A stretch of DNA of 64,000 nt from Bagarius yarrelli (GCA_005784505.1 VCAZ01000048.1:3065372-3129371); one strand, 5' to 3'. Positions 13,601 through 24,657 are shown, counted from the stretch's first letter. Translations and numbers: made by a program. The notes: generated by a model from the sequence alone, not told the origin.

Positions 13601-16600
13601 TAATATATAAAAATAAAAATTCGCTCTAAAAACATCTTTTAGCGCTCAAAAACATCTTTAGAATGCCTGTCATGCCCCTAACACAGTAATTAACTTCAGA
13701 AAAACTAACTACTCGCGCATAGTACTTTCAAAGCTCGTCTTCTTAAATCCGTTCACTTGGTGCTATCTTGGCAACAATTCTGAGCAGTTTTTTCCTGTTC
13801 CAAGAAGCATGCTCATTTGAACAAAAGAACATTTTAAATATGGATGTTCAATAGCTCTTGGTCTTAAGATCTGGTAAAAAAAAAAAAATGTGGGCATGTG
13901 ACCCTGTATTATAGACAACCAAAAATGTTTTCCTGCTCCTGCATGCAACCAAAAATGGCACAAAAGAACCTAGACCAGTGGAAGAAACATGCTGCCGACA
14001 CTGCCGCAAGACTTTCAACCAGCGCAACAAAAAAATGTTTCTGAAAAATAAATCACCTATTATACCTTCAATTATACCGACCTTTTGTCCTAGTCTATTC
14101 CTAGTTTTCCATGTTTCTTTATTCCAACAGCACAGATGATGTCAATATGCTTTGGTTTTTTACCCAGGGCAGAAAAGATCATTTAAACTGAGTGACAAGC
14201 TGTCATGGTCGACAGACACAGTCGACAAAAATACTTCCATTGGCCAAGTGCGGAGAATAAAGCGAGAAACGTTAATGCGGCAGTCTGGATCAGGGCATAT
14301 CTTCTTAGCGACAAACAGACGTTGCTTAGGCTGTTTGTTATTTTCAGCCCACATTTTTGTGGTGATTTTAAAAGATGTCCAAAATCTGTGTGTGTGTGTT
14401 TATATGCTAAAAACAAATGTAGTGTTACATCTTTTAAGGCAGCTTGAGGTTTCAGCAATTTCCTCAGCCATTACATAGTTATAAAGTTAAGTTTCTATTT
14501 TAACTAGATACAAGAAATTTAGTTTTTCTTATGAATAGCAGCATAACAAAGACAAAGCCCTTTCCTTTAGACATCATAAAGTGTGTGTTTCAATGGTTAC
14601 ACTTATGCCATCTGAAAGATGAAAAACAAGTCATTTACATAAACATGCCAATGCGCTCTTCTCTATCTGGCTGTGTTTATTTATAATCCTGCCAATAGTC
14701 ACTACAAGTACACAATAAGAACAGATGGCCCTTACAGAGCAAAAATTCTAACAAGGGAACTAAAATGTGCATAAACTTGAACATGAATGGCCAATTTCCA
14801 GTGGTTAGTGTTTTTTTTTCATCTGAGCCGAATGAATCCTAATTGCTGAACCTGAGGCAGAGAAGCACATCAGAGTGGAGAGGTGATTACATCCAGCCTT
14901 TAACATGGAGGGGAGGTAAAGCTGTGCTCTCTCCATCTCCTGTCTCTCTCTCCCTCTCTCTCCCTCTCTCTCCACTGACGCAGACAAGCCCACCCTTAAC
15001 AGTCCTCCCCCTCCTCCTGCGAGTGTGTAAGCGTTTGTGCATTGATTGCATGCTCTGGTGTGTGTGTTTGTGTGGCTGCGAAAGGCTCTGGCACTTGTTG
15101 GCTGGGCTCAGTGCTCCCGCGCTCAATGCCAGCACCGCTGCTATTTGCTTGCTCGCCCGCACACACGCAGACACACTCCTCCCCTTGCACACAGTCAGAC
15201 TGGGCTCGGAAAACGGAATGGAATGGAATCTCAGAAGGATGGAAAGCGAGCTGAGGCAAATCAATCCGGACTTGCTGCAGCCCAGCAAGAGCTTTAAGAA
15301 GCCCTCCTCGGGCACAATAACCCTCAACGTGGGGGGTTACTTGTACGCGGCACAAAGGCAAACACTAGCCAAACATCCTGGCTCACTACTTGAAGAGCTC
15401 ATCAGTGGAAAGAAAGCCGTGCAGCATGTAGACTCCATGGGCAACACGTTTATCGATCGTGATGGGCCTGTTTTCCGTCACGTTTTAAATTTTCTGCGAA
15501 CCGGAGAGCTGATCCTTCCAGATGACTTCAAGGAATTTGCACTTCTACGGCGTGAGGCTGACTTTTACCGTCTGAGCGAGCTGGTCCAGGCACTGCAGGA
15601 ATGGGAGCAGCAACAGGCAGGTCAGCGTGAACCTGCTTTCCTAGAGATGACTGATAGCCATGAGCGCTCGCATGGCCTCAAAGTCTTTTGCAGCGATGCA
15701 ACTTTTATTGAGAAAGTCAAAGCACGCCTGGTGCAGATCTCCAAGAGTCGTCTGGATGGCTTCCCTGAAGAGTTTGTGGTCTCATCCAATATTATCCAGT
15801 TCCGGTACTTCATAAAGTCTGAGCAGGGTTCACGTCTGGTGCTCAAGGAGGACAGCACCTTTCTGTGTACTCTGGAGACGCTCAAGCTCGAAACGGTCAT
15901 GATGGCTCTTAAAGCAGGCTTTCGTCTGCTAACCTGTCTGGACAGTAGCCGGGGATCGGTAGTGCAATGTGAGGCTCTGCACTTTGTCAAGTGACCCAAA
16001 CCAGCACAAAAAGTACCAATCAACCCACATTGATGTTTCAAGTCATCAGCACAGGACCTGCACTGTATTGACAAGAAAACATTCCGCAATCTATGCTGCT
16101 TCTGCATTCCTCAAGCTTTTACCTACCAGCCTTCAGAAGTAAAAAAAAGAGGTGTTATGTATTGTGGTTTTTTTTGGCATACTCTGTATAATCTATCACT
16201 TGGCACAAACTGGCTTTTTTAAGCACGACAAAGATGCGTATGGATAATCGTTTTACAACTACAATGTATTAAAGAAAACCTTTTGCCTTCTTTCCAGAAT
16301 CTACTCAGATAGGGAAAATTAGTTCCGAAATTAGTTTCAGAACAGGTTAAAGCTACTGTGATGTCTGATCAACAGGTTGAACTATATAATGCATGTGCAA
16401 ATGCTATTCCCCTTTGGGAGCCATGTTGTAATAGGTGTTGTGAAAAAGTTGGCAGCAAAATCTTATTCAGTACCTGTGAATGTTTTGCAAAATAAAGAAT
16501 TAAAATAGTCAATTGTTCTACATTCCTTGATGACTTCATTGTTTGGTTTTGGGAAAGATTAGTTACATCTCTTGTATAAAGAGTTGCACAAGACTAGTAA

Positions 16601-18017
16601 AGACTGGTAAAATTAAATTTTTGAGTAAGAAGACAAAGATTACACACTGCCCTAAATAAGTCTGCAATATTCTGGATGACCTAAAAACACAGAGCCGTTG
16701 TTCAATAATTATTAAATTTCTCCTCCAGCACTGATCCTAATTTCAAAGCAGCTACACTGAAGCCTTTTATTTTTTGACAGAACATACAAAATACCACACA
16801 CTGAAATGATGTACAAATATTAGCTTGTAATAGCCGACATTACTTATCCGTCATTTTATTAACAATGAGCTTGACAAAATAATGACAGCTACTACCTCAT
16901 CGCGTCATCAGCCTTTTTCTACTGTCAACACATAATTTCAAGATTAATGCAATGCTATCGGTATTAGGTCAACCCTATTAATGTCCACACAACTAATAAT
17001 ACCAAGCGCATAAATATTCTGGTGTACATAAATGTAAGCGTAAACTTGGTTACAGCCAGAAAAGACAGTCATTTTCAAATGAAGCAACTTTGGGCATATG
17101 GCTACACCCACAACAAGGCAGACTGCATCTCCACACACAGAAATACATCTGTTTCCATAGAATCGGTCCTGCACCCATCTCCTACTAATGAGTCACAATG
17201 AATAGTTGACACTTGAGGAGACAGAATCATCCCCCATCCCCACAGTTTGTTGTGAGAACATCAAACTGAGTTTCATTTTTAATTGCAGATAAGGGTCATT
17301 CATTTTTGATGAGAGACTGTGGGGCTTATTAACCGTTATCCATGGATGATGATGCATCTGTAACCCCCCAGGCATCAGGGCAACTAACACCTTGTGGTGT
17401 GGGTAGGGGGGGAGGAGGCTGTGCACATTTATTTCAGATGTAAGAGCCATTAACCGCTCAAATATTCATGGTTTGTCTCACATCCTTTTGCTGCCAGGCA
17501 AGACTCCTACATTACAACAAAAGCCCACTGATTCTTATCAAGTGTTCCAGGGGCGACATGACTAATAACGTTAAAATAATTAATTGGTCAAGCTTTCCTG
17601 TGAATTCAAGATGCCACATACCCTGAGGGATCTCAAAAACACATTTAAATCTGTACACAGAGAGGCGGTTAGAATGGAGATACGATTTGTTTTTTTTGGA
17701 TGTGTTTACATATTAGTTAAGTTATTACCTTACTTACATACAACTCCATCAACATTTAAATAAAATTTCTTTCATCCGCTCATGTTCATGGATGTTATGT
17801 TAATAGATTTATCACACGTTTACAGCAGTCATGCAAAAAAAAATATTTCACCCCACAGAATCACACGTCATAATATATTCTAATAAAACGCTCGACACAC
17901 AAATCATACAGGCATGTAAAAGCCACTCTCGACTGAAATCCTGCCAAGCTAACACATCTGATATAAATTTCCAGTGCATTAAAACTAATGCAGTCTTGTC
18001 AAGCGTAGAAAAAGCTC

Positions 18018-18054
<37 letters not shown>

Positions 18055-21000
18055 CACCCACTCAGTAGTGTGGTCCTGAAAAAAACACAGTGTCTTATGC
18101 AGAGGCGTAATGATAAATTGTGCATTTCTTCAATTAGCCAGGGAGAAATAACACACGGATCGGCACGTAAATTCTGTCAATAAAGCTTCGATGCCAATGT
18201 TTAACTACTACTATAGTCGTGCACCACTTTATAAAAAGAAATAAACATTAAGCTTTCTGAATTTTAAGAGAAAATAATTCTTTAAATAACTTTGATCTGT
18301 ACTAAAAGCGAATGGACAAAACAAAACCCAAAGTAATTACCTAATTTTTTCGGAGGGTCTGAACAACTGCTTCTACAGAATTCTTTTAAAGCATGCGATC
18401 TGCTAAAAGAAAGAGAATTTCTGGTGTCATATCTCAACATCACAGAGACCAGAATCTTAAATAGAATCAAACAGACCTCAAGCAGGGTTTTGCATTAATG
18501 ATGTGAAGTGATAGATGAGTGAGAATGGATGAGTGTGAAAGTATAAACCCTTCAAAGTAAGAACGAAAAAAAACCCTTAAAAGCATTATTATTAATCAGG
18601 CTTTTCTTATTTTAAAAAGGAATTTACTCCAAGAGTGACTTTGCTAAGATAGATTCCACGACTTGCACCGTTGAAATGATGCAGATTTACAGAGAAACAA
18701 CCTTGGAATATATCTTGCTACATTTGCAGTATCAGCAACAGTCCTGATAATGAGGCTGATAATGAGTTTATCACCACCACAACAACTCATAATTTGCCCC
18801 TTTAAAATTAGAAAAGAGGCAAGCTCTACCTAACCTTCTGCACTAATTATCTTCTATAATATTGCCTTCTAATCCAGGTCACAGAGGGAGAAAAAAGTGT
18901 GCATCATTTATAACTTCTTATACACCCAGTTATTAATACCTGCTGTTTTAAATACTGTAAGTGCTGTAATTGTAAAATGTATTTTAGTGCCTGTGTATGT
19001 TTCAGAATTCTGCTTTTTGTTCTAACCTGACCTGGAAACTGGCTATATGCGGCTACGAGTGTCAAGGAACTTGACTTCCAAGCCTGTGATTGGGAGTGAA
19101 GCCTTGCTGTTACCAAGCATATCACATTTGACTGACACCTCAGTGGCACATGCATTCAACACCACTCGTTCAAAACACACACAAACGTGCACACACAACC
19201 TGTACACATCAGGAGCAGAAATACAAACCCTGTTGTCTCCCTCTTTTAAGCAATACAAGAAATGATTGTGTGTTTCTAAATTTAAAAGATTTAACAATTT
19301 GAGCTCTGGTTATTAATTTTTGTGTGCTTGAATAAAGTTAAATAAGAACAATCACTAGTCATGTTCATTTTAGCCAGTCTTGTTGCATTTAGATTAAGAA
19401 GCAAAGGTACAAACAGTATATAGACATTAGCAATAATACACTGTGAAAACAACCACAGATAAAAGGATTCAAAAATTATAGTATACTCATTATTATTTAT
19501 GTATTTCTGATTATTAAATGTTAAAGAAATATGCAATAAAGCTTTTTTGTCAAGCATAACCTACTACAGGTGGACTACATAAAAAAACTATTATGCAATT
19601 ATGTATTATAACCTTATAATTCTTTAAGAAATTCCAAATGAAATCATTTCCAAATGTCTCCAGTTTAATAATTGAAATAAAAGAAATGTTTGGACCCTAT
19701 CAGAAACATTACCAGCTTTAACTAGCTTCAGTGTTCAAGCAAAAGTATTTCAGACGATTTAGAATAATAATGCTGCATCATGGTTAAAATAAAGCTATTA
19801 AAAGGCTGTTAATTTCTAATTCTGTTGCTAAAACCCATTTACAGCAGGGTTTTTTGTGTGTGCATAGATAAACTGTATTTTCTGAGAATTTCTTAGTGTT
19901 TGGCTGCTTTCAGCATTGATGCAATGTTGCATGAGATGAAATGTTTTTTACCCTGAACTACTTCAATTCATAACTTGCCTGAAAAATATTCCCCCTCCAC
20001 TGCCACCCCCATAACACAGAGAAAGCTTTTAACTGAAGCAAGAGCCTCTATTCATTGCCAACTTTGGTGGCTAACCTGTTGCTTAGCAACCACTTAATCA
20101 ATACCTGCGGCTCGCAAGAGCTAGGCAGACGGCTGCGAAAAATATTCATAAGCAACAGAGAACACAAACTAGAGAACTAGAGCCTAAATTGTGAATTTTG
20201 TTGCAGTTTTTATTTATCTTATTAGGTATTTCTACCTTTATAACCTCTTACTAATAAATCACATCACCACATCAGTGTATGAGGATTTGGAAAATTGTTA
20301 ATAAAGTAAAAATGGTTGATGTGTTGTAATTACCACACACATTTAAAAAAAATGGATCAGGCTGATCGAAAGATCGAAACAAAGACAAAGCTCAATGTAG
20401 AATGTTTATGATTTGAATGCTTGCTTGTATCTAAAGCTTCAGAATGTTTACTGTAGGACAAATGACATGGTACTATAAAAAAGGAGGAACTTCAAGGTAA
20501 TATTTTGAGCTTCAAAAACTGGCTTGTATGCCTTAAAGGGAAACACCGCCCTTAAATCATACTAAATATTCGTGATAAAAGTTTTTTTCCTTTTTTTGAT
20601 AACTTGTTGGTGGATGTAAAACACGGCTAGTACAATAGTACAATCAATAACTAATAAAATACCCAACAAAAATAATACCTGATTACACAATGCTGCTGAG
20701 AGTGTTAACCAAAATAACAACAGACAGATAAAAACATGAAACAAATGTTTACCAGTGCTGTCCAACATTTTTGGTGTAAAATATTAGACAGCACTGGTAA
20801 ACATTTAACGTTCCTTTTAATGACAACTCTACTGTAGTTTCTCTCCGTGAAGTAGGCACCCCATGATCGCCAAAACTATGCCATTCGTTTGTGCTACGTT
20901 TGTGCCGTTAAAACAAACACTATCTATTTTCCTTTCTTAGATACAACCAAAGTATTTTCGAGAGCTGTGACCCCAGTTCGTCTGAATCGCACAAAACCAG

Positions 21001-22316
21001 TGTTATTCGTTCATGCTCGATTTGTGCTGTTGAAATAAACGTCAAATATATTTCTGCTTCTTAGAAAAAACAAAAACAATTCAGGGCAGTGACGTCACTG
21101 TCTACCCCATGACGTCAAAATCTCTTCAAACTCGTGCCATTTGTTTGTGCTAGATTTGTGCTGGTTTGTGAAATTAAAATGAACACTGTATCTATTTCCC
21201 TTCCTTAGAAATAACTAATAGAATTCGGGCCAGTAATGTCACGATCCACCCCATGCTGTACAAATCTTTCCAAAATGGTAACTTCTCTGGCTGCATTAAC
21301 ACTGTGTAAAAGGACTGAAACAATCGTTTTTGCGGCACAAATCAGCACAAATGAATGGCATAGTTTTGGAGATTATTTATTTTCATGGGTTGCCACATTC
21401 ACAGAGGGCTGTAGTTTCTACTTAAGTAGATAAGATATTTTACGCTTTTTATACACTTATAGATTACATGAGAAATATTTGATGTGAAGGCTCACCTGAG
21501 GAGCTCTCTGTAAAGACAGCCAGGGTCTGGCCTCCCACTGTCTGCATGGTGAACGGATGCTCTCTAGGCGCCCGCACTGACGTGGTCTTCTCCCCAGAAT
21601 GTTCAACCACACTCAGCTCTTCATTCAGATTAAATGACACCTGAGAAACAATAAATCAAACAAATTCTGCCATACCCTGTGCCACAGCAAAAGGAATTTT
21701 TCGGGGCCTTTGGGATACCGACATTCTGAGAGGCTTCTGCTTATCCATTAATAACCAAGTAGCAAACCAAATCATTTGAGTTTTCATTCACTTTCTTTAA
21801 TATACCGCATATAATCGATGCACTGCTTCAATATAGATGCTACTCAAGGTAAAAATTAAAAATGAAACACAAATTCAACCACTTTAGTGTTCAAACACTT
21901 AATTACTTATTATTTGTTATAATGATGAATTAGATGAGATGAAATGAAATACTTACCATTGTTTTTCCATGTTGTCTTGTAGAGGAAAACAAAAAGGTCA
22001 TGAATACATTTGATGAAAACACATAATTGAACTGGCTATGTGACAGGAAAATTATGCCTACTTAGTTATTTTAAGTTTTCCAACTTCTCCTCGTCCAGAG
22101 GCTTTTCCCCACTGCTGTGCAAGATACTTAGGAATCTGGTGGGGTAAAAACAACAGGGCTTTTCTTTCGACGTTTTTCTTTATACATTCACTAGTGTAGC
22201 AATAAACAATCTGGTAAATTTCTTATATTTAAAGAAGCTGGGCGCACCTTTACCAGCCAAACGCCGGTGTTTTGTTTAGCTCTTGTTAAATCGACGTCGC
22301 GGCCTTTATCAGACAT
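7223..22316 (-). CDS. gtf2f2: General transcription factor IIF subunit 2 (TFIIF beta, RAP30), eight coding exons
   Basis: Small subunit of TFIIF, which with the large subunit binds RNA polymerase II and brings it to the promoter; nuclear. Read on the minus strand, eight exons with GT/AG borders join in frame: 22316-22248, 22135-22062, 21975-21957, 21640-21496, 9811-9730, 9628-9529, 9443-9300 and 7354-7223. They sum to 765 nt, giving 254 residues (human about 249). Residues 1-120 match the heterodimerisation domain (NTGVWLVK, QQWGKASGRGEVGKL, APREHPF, VGGQTL, VVQRAECRP). A linker holds TTNYKPV. Residues 175-250 are the winged-helix DNA-binding domain (RARAEKPKVLEMLFSAFEKH, ITKQPV, HKSTWELKPEYRHYQ). 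The acidic C-terminus ends EEEKMV. Intron 4 (about 11.7 kb) contains kctd4 on the other strand, as I recall for the human locus. Exon phases all agree, so the model is secure; the UTR limits are not. Whether this is an a or b paralogue cannot be told. Confidence 0.96.
8013..8160 (+). mobile_element. hAT-like MITE, partial
   Basis: Begins CAGGGGTGACCAAACTCGG, then GGTGTCCTGAAGAGTTTAG. Same family as 43036-43230, lacking the right end. Confidence 0.65.
9300..9443 (-). CDS. gtf2f2: gtf2f2 coding exon 7 (winged helix)
   Basis: 144 nt from VEYEKKKKEEGKRARAEK to DLVEITKQPV. Acceptor gcctacag, donor gtgagt. Near-identical to the mammalian winged-helix start. Reading on past the donor gives unrelated residues. 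Confidence 0.96.
9529..9628 (-). CDS. gtf2f2: gtf2f2 coding exon 6
   Basis: 100 nt encoding LQLEELKKPLRLSQQLEKA and then ITTNYKPVSNHTYN. Acceptor tttgcag, donor gtaacc. This is the linker before the winged helix. Confidence 0.95.
9730..9811 (-). CDS. gtf2f2: gtf2f2 coding exon 5
   Basis: 82 nt encoding the end of Asp103 and then QVTLEGMVVQRAECRP up to YMKLK. Donor gtaagg. The acceptor ends ctataaag. This exon closes the large intron that holds kctd4. Confidence 0.93.
9812..14819. other. gtf2f2 intron 4, part upstream of kctd4
   Basis: Non-coding. It contains ATT/AAT microsatellite at 9830-9877, a 34-base A run at 10604-10637, a T run at 11432-11451 and a short piece of a common fish repeat near 13470-13500. 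No exon is supported. Confidence 0.6.
14820..15217 (+). promoter_or_regulatory. kctd4 5'UTR / proximal promoter with CT-rich tract
   Basis: GC-richer than the surrounding intron. It holds a CT/CCCTCT pyrimidine tract at about 14936-14973 and several TG/CA runs. The frame stays open through it, but no protein similarity is visible, so I treat it as non-coding leader. A separate upstream 5'UTR exon may exist. Confidence 0.4.
15218..15994 (+). CDS. kctd4: BTB/POZ domain protein KCTD4, single coding exon
   Basis: 258 residues (human about 259), matching KCTD4 along its length. Residues 33-130 are the T1-type BTB domain (ITLNVGGYLY, FIDRDGPVFRHVLNFLR, GELILP, EADFYRL). The C-terminal half is KCTD4-specific (TDSHERSHGLKVFC, SKSRLDGFPEEF, SSNIIQFRYFIKSE, LVLKEDSTFLCTLE, LKAGFRLLT). 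KCTD proteins generally oligomerise through BTB and often act as cullin-3 adaptors; KCTD4 itself is little characterised. I chose the ATG at 15218 (G at -3 and +4) because similarity starts here. The reading frame is open upstream to 14843, but that part is simple-sequence 5'UTR. An ATG at 15239 is a second choice. The gene lies inside gtf2f2 intron 4, antisense to the host. Confidence 0.95.
   Translation: MEWNLRRMESELRQINPDLLQPSKSFKKPSSGTITLNVGGYLYAAQRQTLAKHPGSLLEELISGKKAVQHVDSMGNTFIDRDGPVFRHVLNFLRTGELILPDDFKEFALLRREADFYRLSELVQALQEWEQQQAGQREPAFLEMTDSHERSHGLKVFCSDATFIEKVKARLVQISKSRLDGFPEEFVVSSNIIQFRYFIKSEQGSRLVLKEDSTFLCTLETLKLETVMMALKAGFRLLTCLDSSRGSVVQCEALHFVK
16491..16496 (+). terminator. 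kctd4 polyadenylation signal
   Basis: AATAAA about 500 bases past the kctd4 stop codon, after an AT-rich 3'UTR (15995-16490) with no other feature. Confidence 0.65.
16500..20740. other. gtf2f2 intron 4, part downstream of kctd4
   Basis: Non-coding. 16800-17660 is free of evident repeats and has a mixed composition suggestive of conserved regulatory sequence. A 31-base A run lies at 18022-18052. No exon or RNA gene was recognised. Confidence 0.5.
20743..20806. repeat. Perfect 20-bp inverted repeat
   Basis: AAATGTTTACCAGTGCTGTC at 20743-20762 is exactly inverted at 20787-20806, with a 24-base loop. It lies just in front of the composite repeat and would form a stable hairpin. Confidence 0.85.
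20819..21432. repeat. Composite repeat: three direct units plus an inverted end
   Basis: Units centred on TTCGTTTGTGCTACGTTTGT (20884), TTCGTTCATGCTCGATTTGT (21006) and ATTTGTTTGTGCTAGATTTG (21139) recur every 122-133 bases, each with a following CTTAGAAATAAC-like word. At about 21338-21380 the same motif appears inverted (CAAATCAGCACAAATGAATG, then GCATAGTTTTGGAG). The ends share GTAGTTTCT words, so this may be one mobile element with internal tandem repeats. Confidence 0.65.
21496..21640 (-). CDS. gtf2f2: gtf2f2 coding exon 4
   Basis: 145 nt from VSFNLNEE to VFTESSS plus the first base of an Asp codon. Acceptor tttctcag, donor gtgagc. Contains the conserved APREHPF and VGGQTL segments. Confidence 0.95.
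21957..21975 (-). CDS. gtf2f2: gtf2f2 coding exon 3, 19-nt microexon
   Basis: A 19-nt exon with a pyrimidine-rich acceptor ending ctacaag and a perfect gtaagt donor. It supplies the last base of Lys48 and the residues QHGKTM, which align to the six residues TQGRTE of human RAP30. Without it exons 2 and 4 would be out of frame. Confidence 0.88.
22062..22135 (-). CDS. gtf2f2: gtf2f2 coding exon 2
   Basis: 74 nt encoding IPKYLAQQWGKASGRGEV followed by GKLKIT, plus two bases of a Lys codon. Acceptor ccccaccag, donor gtaggc. Confidence 0.95.
22248..22316 (-). CDS. gtf2f2: gtf2f2 coding exon 1 (start codon)
   Basis: 23 codons beginning MSDKGRDVDL and ending GVWLVK. The ATG is at 22316-22314. The donor reads AAG|gtgcgc, which is acceptable but weak. 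Phase 0 into exon 2. Confidence 0.93.
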
Positions 22317-22560
22317 GACTACAGCCTCTCAACTCAAACTAGTACTCTGGGGAGGGCAGGTCAATCTAATAATAAAGGATAAATACCAGTTTAAAAGAGT
22401 AATAGTTTACGTTTCTTCTCTTTATGTTGCTCATCAAACATTAGACATGCGTCTGCACACACACGCCTTTTTCAGCATCCCGTATGTACACGTTGCTCCG
22501 CCTCCTCCGCGCTCCTGGTTTCCCCCCGTCACGTGACCTAACGGCGTCTACTTTGACAGA
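22317..22560 (-). promoter_or_regulatory. gtf2f2 5'UTR and promoter region
   Basis: Sequence just upstream of the gtf2f2 start codon. It becomes richer in G, C and CpG at 22485-22555, with a palindromic TCACGTGA E-box (USF/TFE type) at 22530-22537 beside a pyrimidine-rich CCGCCTCCTCC stretch. There is no TATA box, as is usual for a housekeeping gene. The transcription start cannot be placed exactly. Confidence 0.5.
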
Positions 22561-22712
22561 TTTCTTTTGTCCACATACAAAATCACACATAGCACGACAT
22601 ACAGTAAAATGTTTTGAAAACATAATAGGTAGTTAGTAGAGCAATAATAAATATATCTGCATATACTTGGACTTGTATAGGGTGTTTGTTTGTGTTTTGC
22701 ACTGTTTGAAGT

Positions 22713-22972
22713 AACGTTTTGTTTATTGTTTATTCGCACTGTTTGCATCAGGTTGCACACATGCACTTTGTTGCTAAGACAACTTCTCTAGTCCTTAGGT
22801 CTGTGACTTCCTCCTGTTAAGTAGCTTTTTGTTGTTTTGTATATAGTCTTGAAGAAACCTTTTCTCATTTCACTGTTTACCACATCTGCTATATATGGTT
22901 GAAATGACAAAGCTGATTGATTGATTGATTCACTGACATACAGACAGACCAAAAGGAGGAGTATAGGGAAGC
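22713..22972 (+). repeat. Direct repeat copy 1, LINE-like 3' tail
   Basis: Shares AACGTTTTGTTTATTG, CAGGTTGCACACATGCAC, GTTGCTAAGACAACTTCTCT and CACATCTGCTATATATGGTT with copy 2. It ends in GATT repeats, as LINE tails in fish do. Confidence 0.75.
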
Positions 22973-23044
22973 GTCCTTGTAAATTGCAGGTGCTGTGCAA
23001 TATATACAATGCGCAATATATGTAGGTGTGTAAAGAAAAGACGA

Positions 23045-23320
23045 AACGTTTTGTTTATTGTGTATTCGCACTGTTTCCATCAGGTTGCACACATGCACCT
23101 TGTTGCTAAGACAACTTCTCTAGTCCTTAGCTCTGTGACTTCCTCCTGTTAAGTAGCTCTTTGTTGTTTTGTAAATAGTCCTGGAGAAACCTTGTCATAT
23201 TTCACTGTTTACCACATCTGCTATATATGGTTGAAGTGACAATTAAGCTGATTTGATTGATTGATTGATTGATTGACTGACTGACAGACAGACAGACCAA
23301 AAGGAGAAATATAGGGAAGC
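23045..23320 (+). repeat. Direct repeat copy 2, LINE-like 3' tail
   Basis: Near-identical to 22713-22972 at an offset of 332 bases, with a longer GATT/GACT/GACA tail. Either a local tandem duplication or two insertions of one family. Confidence 0.75.
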
Positions 23321-23719
23321 TAAAAGAAAAGTCCTGTGAGTCTTTATTTAGTAGTGTTGAACAGAAACTAAGAAAAAGAAAGTCTAGGCTTTAAATGTTC
23401 TAAGATGAGTGCCCAGATATTTCTGACCGCTACAGATAGAATGGTTGGAATGGCTGATAAATGGCTTTCATGATCCTTCTGGTCAAGCACCGTTTACTGT
23501 AAAAGGAGAACAGGTCAGAGAGCTCAGAGTGGATGGTACACTTAGCTGAATGCAATACCGTTAAAAAAGCTAATCTGTCAACCGGGTGATGTTCCCAAAC
23601 TAGGCTGTAACGCTTTTCATCAGGATGCCCTTAATGGTGCAGGTGTAAAATATGCTTAGCATCTGAGAGGACAAATAAAAGCATCATACGGACTTGGACT
23701 CAGAGCCAAATATCAGAAT

Positions 23720-23960
23720 CTGAATTAGCTTTCTTGCAAAGTACATGGAATTTGTCCTGATAAGCTGTCGCTTGATATAATTCAAAATTTAAGAGTTTAT
23801 TGTCATGTGTACCAGAAATATTTGTTGCACCATACATTATAATTCTTACTCTGGAAAACTTCCCAGCAGTCCATGACATAAAATATATTGGTATAAGGGA
23901 AAAAAAAGAAAAGAAAAGATATAGACAGCAGATAAAAAAGAAAAGAAACAAGATGTAGGA
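23720..23960 (-). repeat. Probable LINE 3'-end fragment
   Basis: Contains GAGTTTATTGTCATGTGTAC and AGCTTTCTTGCAAAGTACAT, typical of reverse-oriented 3' ends of fish LINE copies, followed by an AAAAG-rich run. Confidence 0.4.
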
Positions 23961-24447
23961 TGCAATGGACAGAACATCATAAACTCAGACAGACAATTTA
24001 ATCATTGTAGTCATGAAATTTATTTTAGTACATTTATTACATTTTTTTGCATTTTATTTCCACTGTGTGCAATTTTAAGGGCAGAAACTTTTGGATAATA
24101 TGAATCAATTTTGTTTTGTTATATTACTGCATCTAGACAAAACACTGAACAAAAACTGATACTGATAAACAATATTTATACTGAATAACAATATTAAATA
24201 CATTTGTTGTTCAGTACTTTTAATACCATAGAAAAAGTGCCACATACATAAGAAACTAGATTTTATTTAAATTATTTGTTATAAAAAGTTTTTAAATCTG
24301 ACCTGGGTTTTACACAAAATTAAGTACAGGCTCGTGATGACCATGTCTTTTAGTATTTATATTTAAAATATTAATAACGTGTTCGCATCATAAATCATAA
24401 CACACTGCTGCCCCCTACAGGAACGTAAGTGTAAGTTCCAACACATT

Positions 24448-24657
24448 TTGCAGCAACAGCCCAACCCAACTACTTATATTGATCTGTTATGTGAATTGTT
24501 TTCAAATAAAACTTTTTTAAAAAACGCTAACGGTAAAATTGTCAGCGTTACAAAATATAATCCCGACGAGATGATTGGAAGGATTTTTCAGCTATTAAAT
24601 AATAAAAAAAACAACCTTCAACGAAGAAGCAGCAAAATAATAGAGCCAAACTCGTGA
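24448..24657 (+). other. Unassigned open frame behind an acceptor-like site
   Basis: After CACATTTTGCAG the frame reads QQQPNPTTYIDLLCELFSNK and later KYNPDEMIGRIFQLLNNKKN, ending with TGA at 24655. There is no ATG at its head, so it would have to be a terminal exon. The composition looks protein-like, with CpG-bearing codons, but I recognise no family and see no partner exon. It could equally be a chance frame. Confidence 0.2.

Noticed and set aside
14843..15217. Extending kctd4 upstream to a 383-residue protein
   Set aside because: The added part is CT/TG-rich simple sequence without KCTD similarity, and the family length fits the ATG at 15218.
14887..15361. Two overlapping minus-strand open frames opposite the kctd4 5' end
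   Set aside because: Shadows of GC-rich sequence; low-complexity residues and no splice or family support.
15622..16107. 161-codon minus-strand frame
   Set aside because: Antisense shadow of the kctd4 coding sequence.
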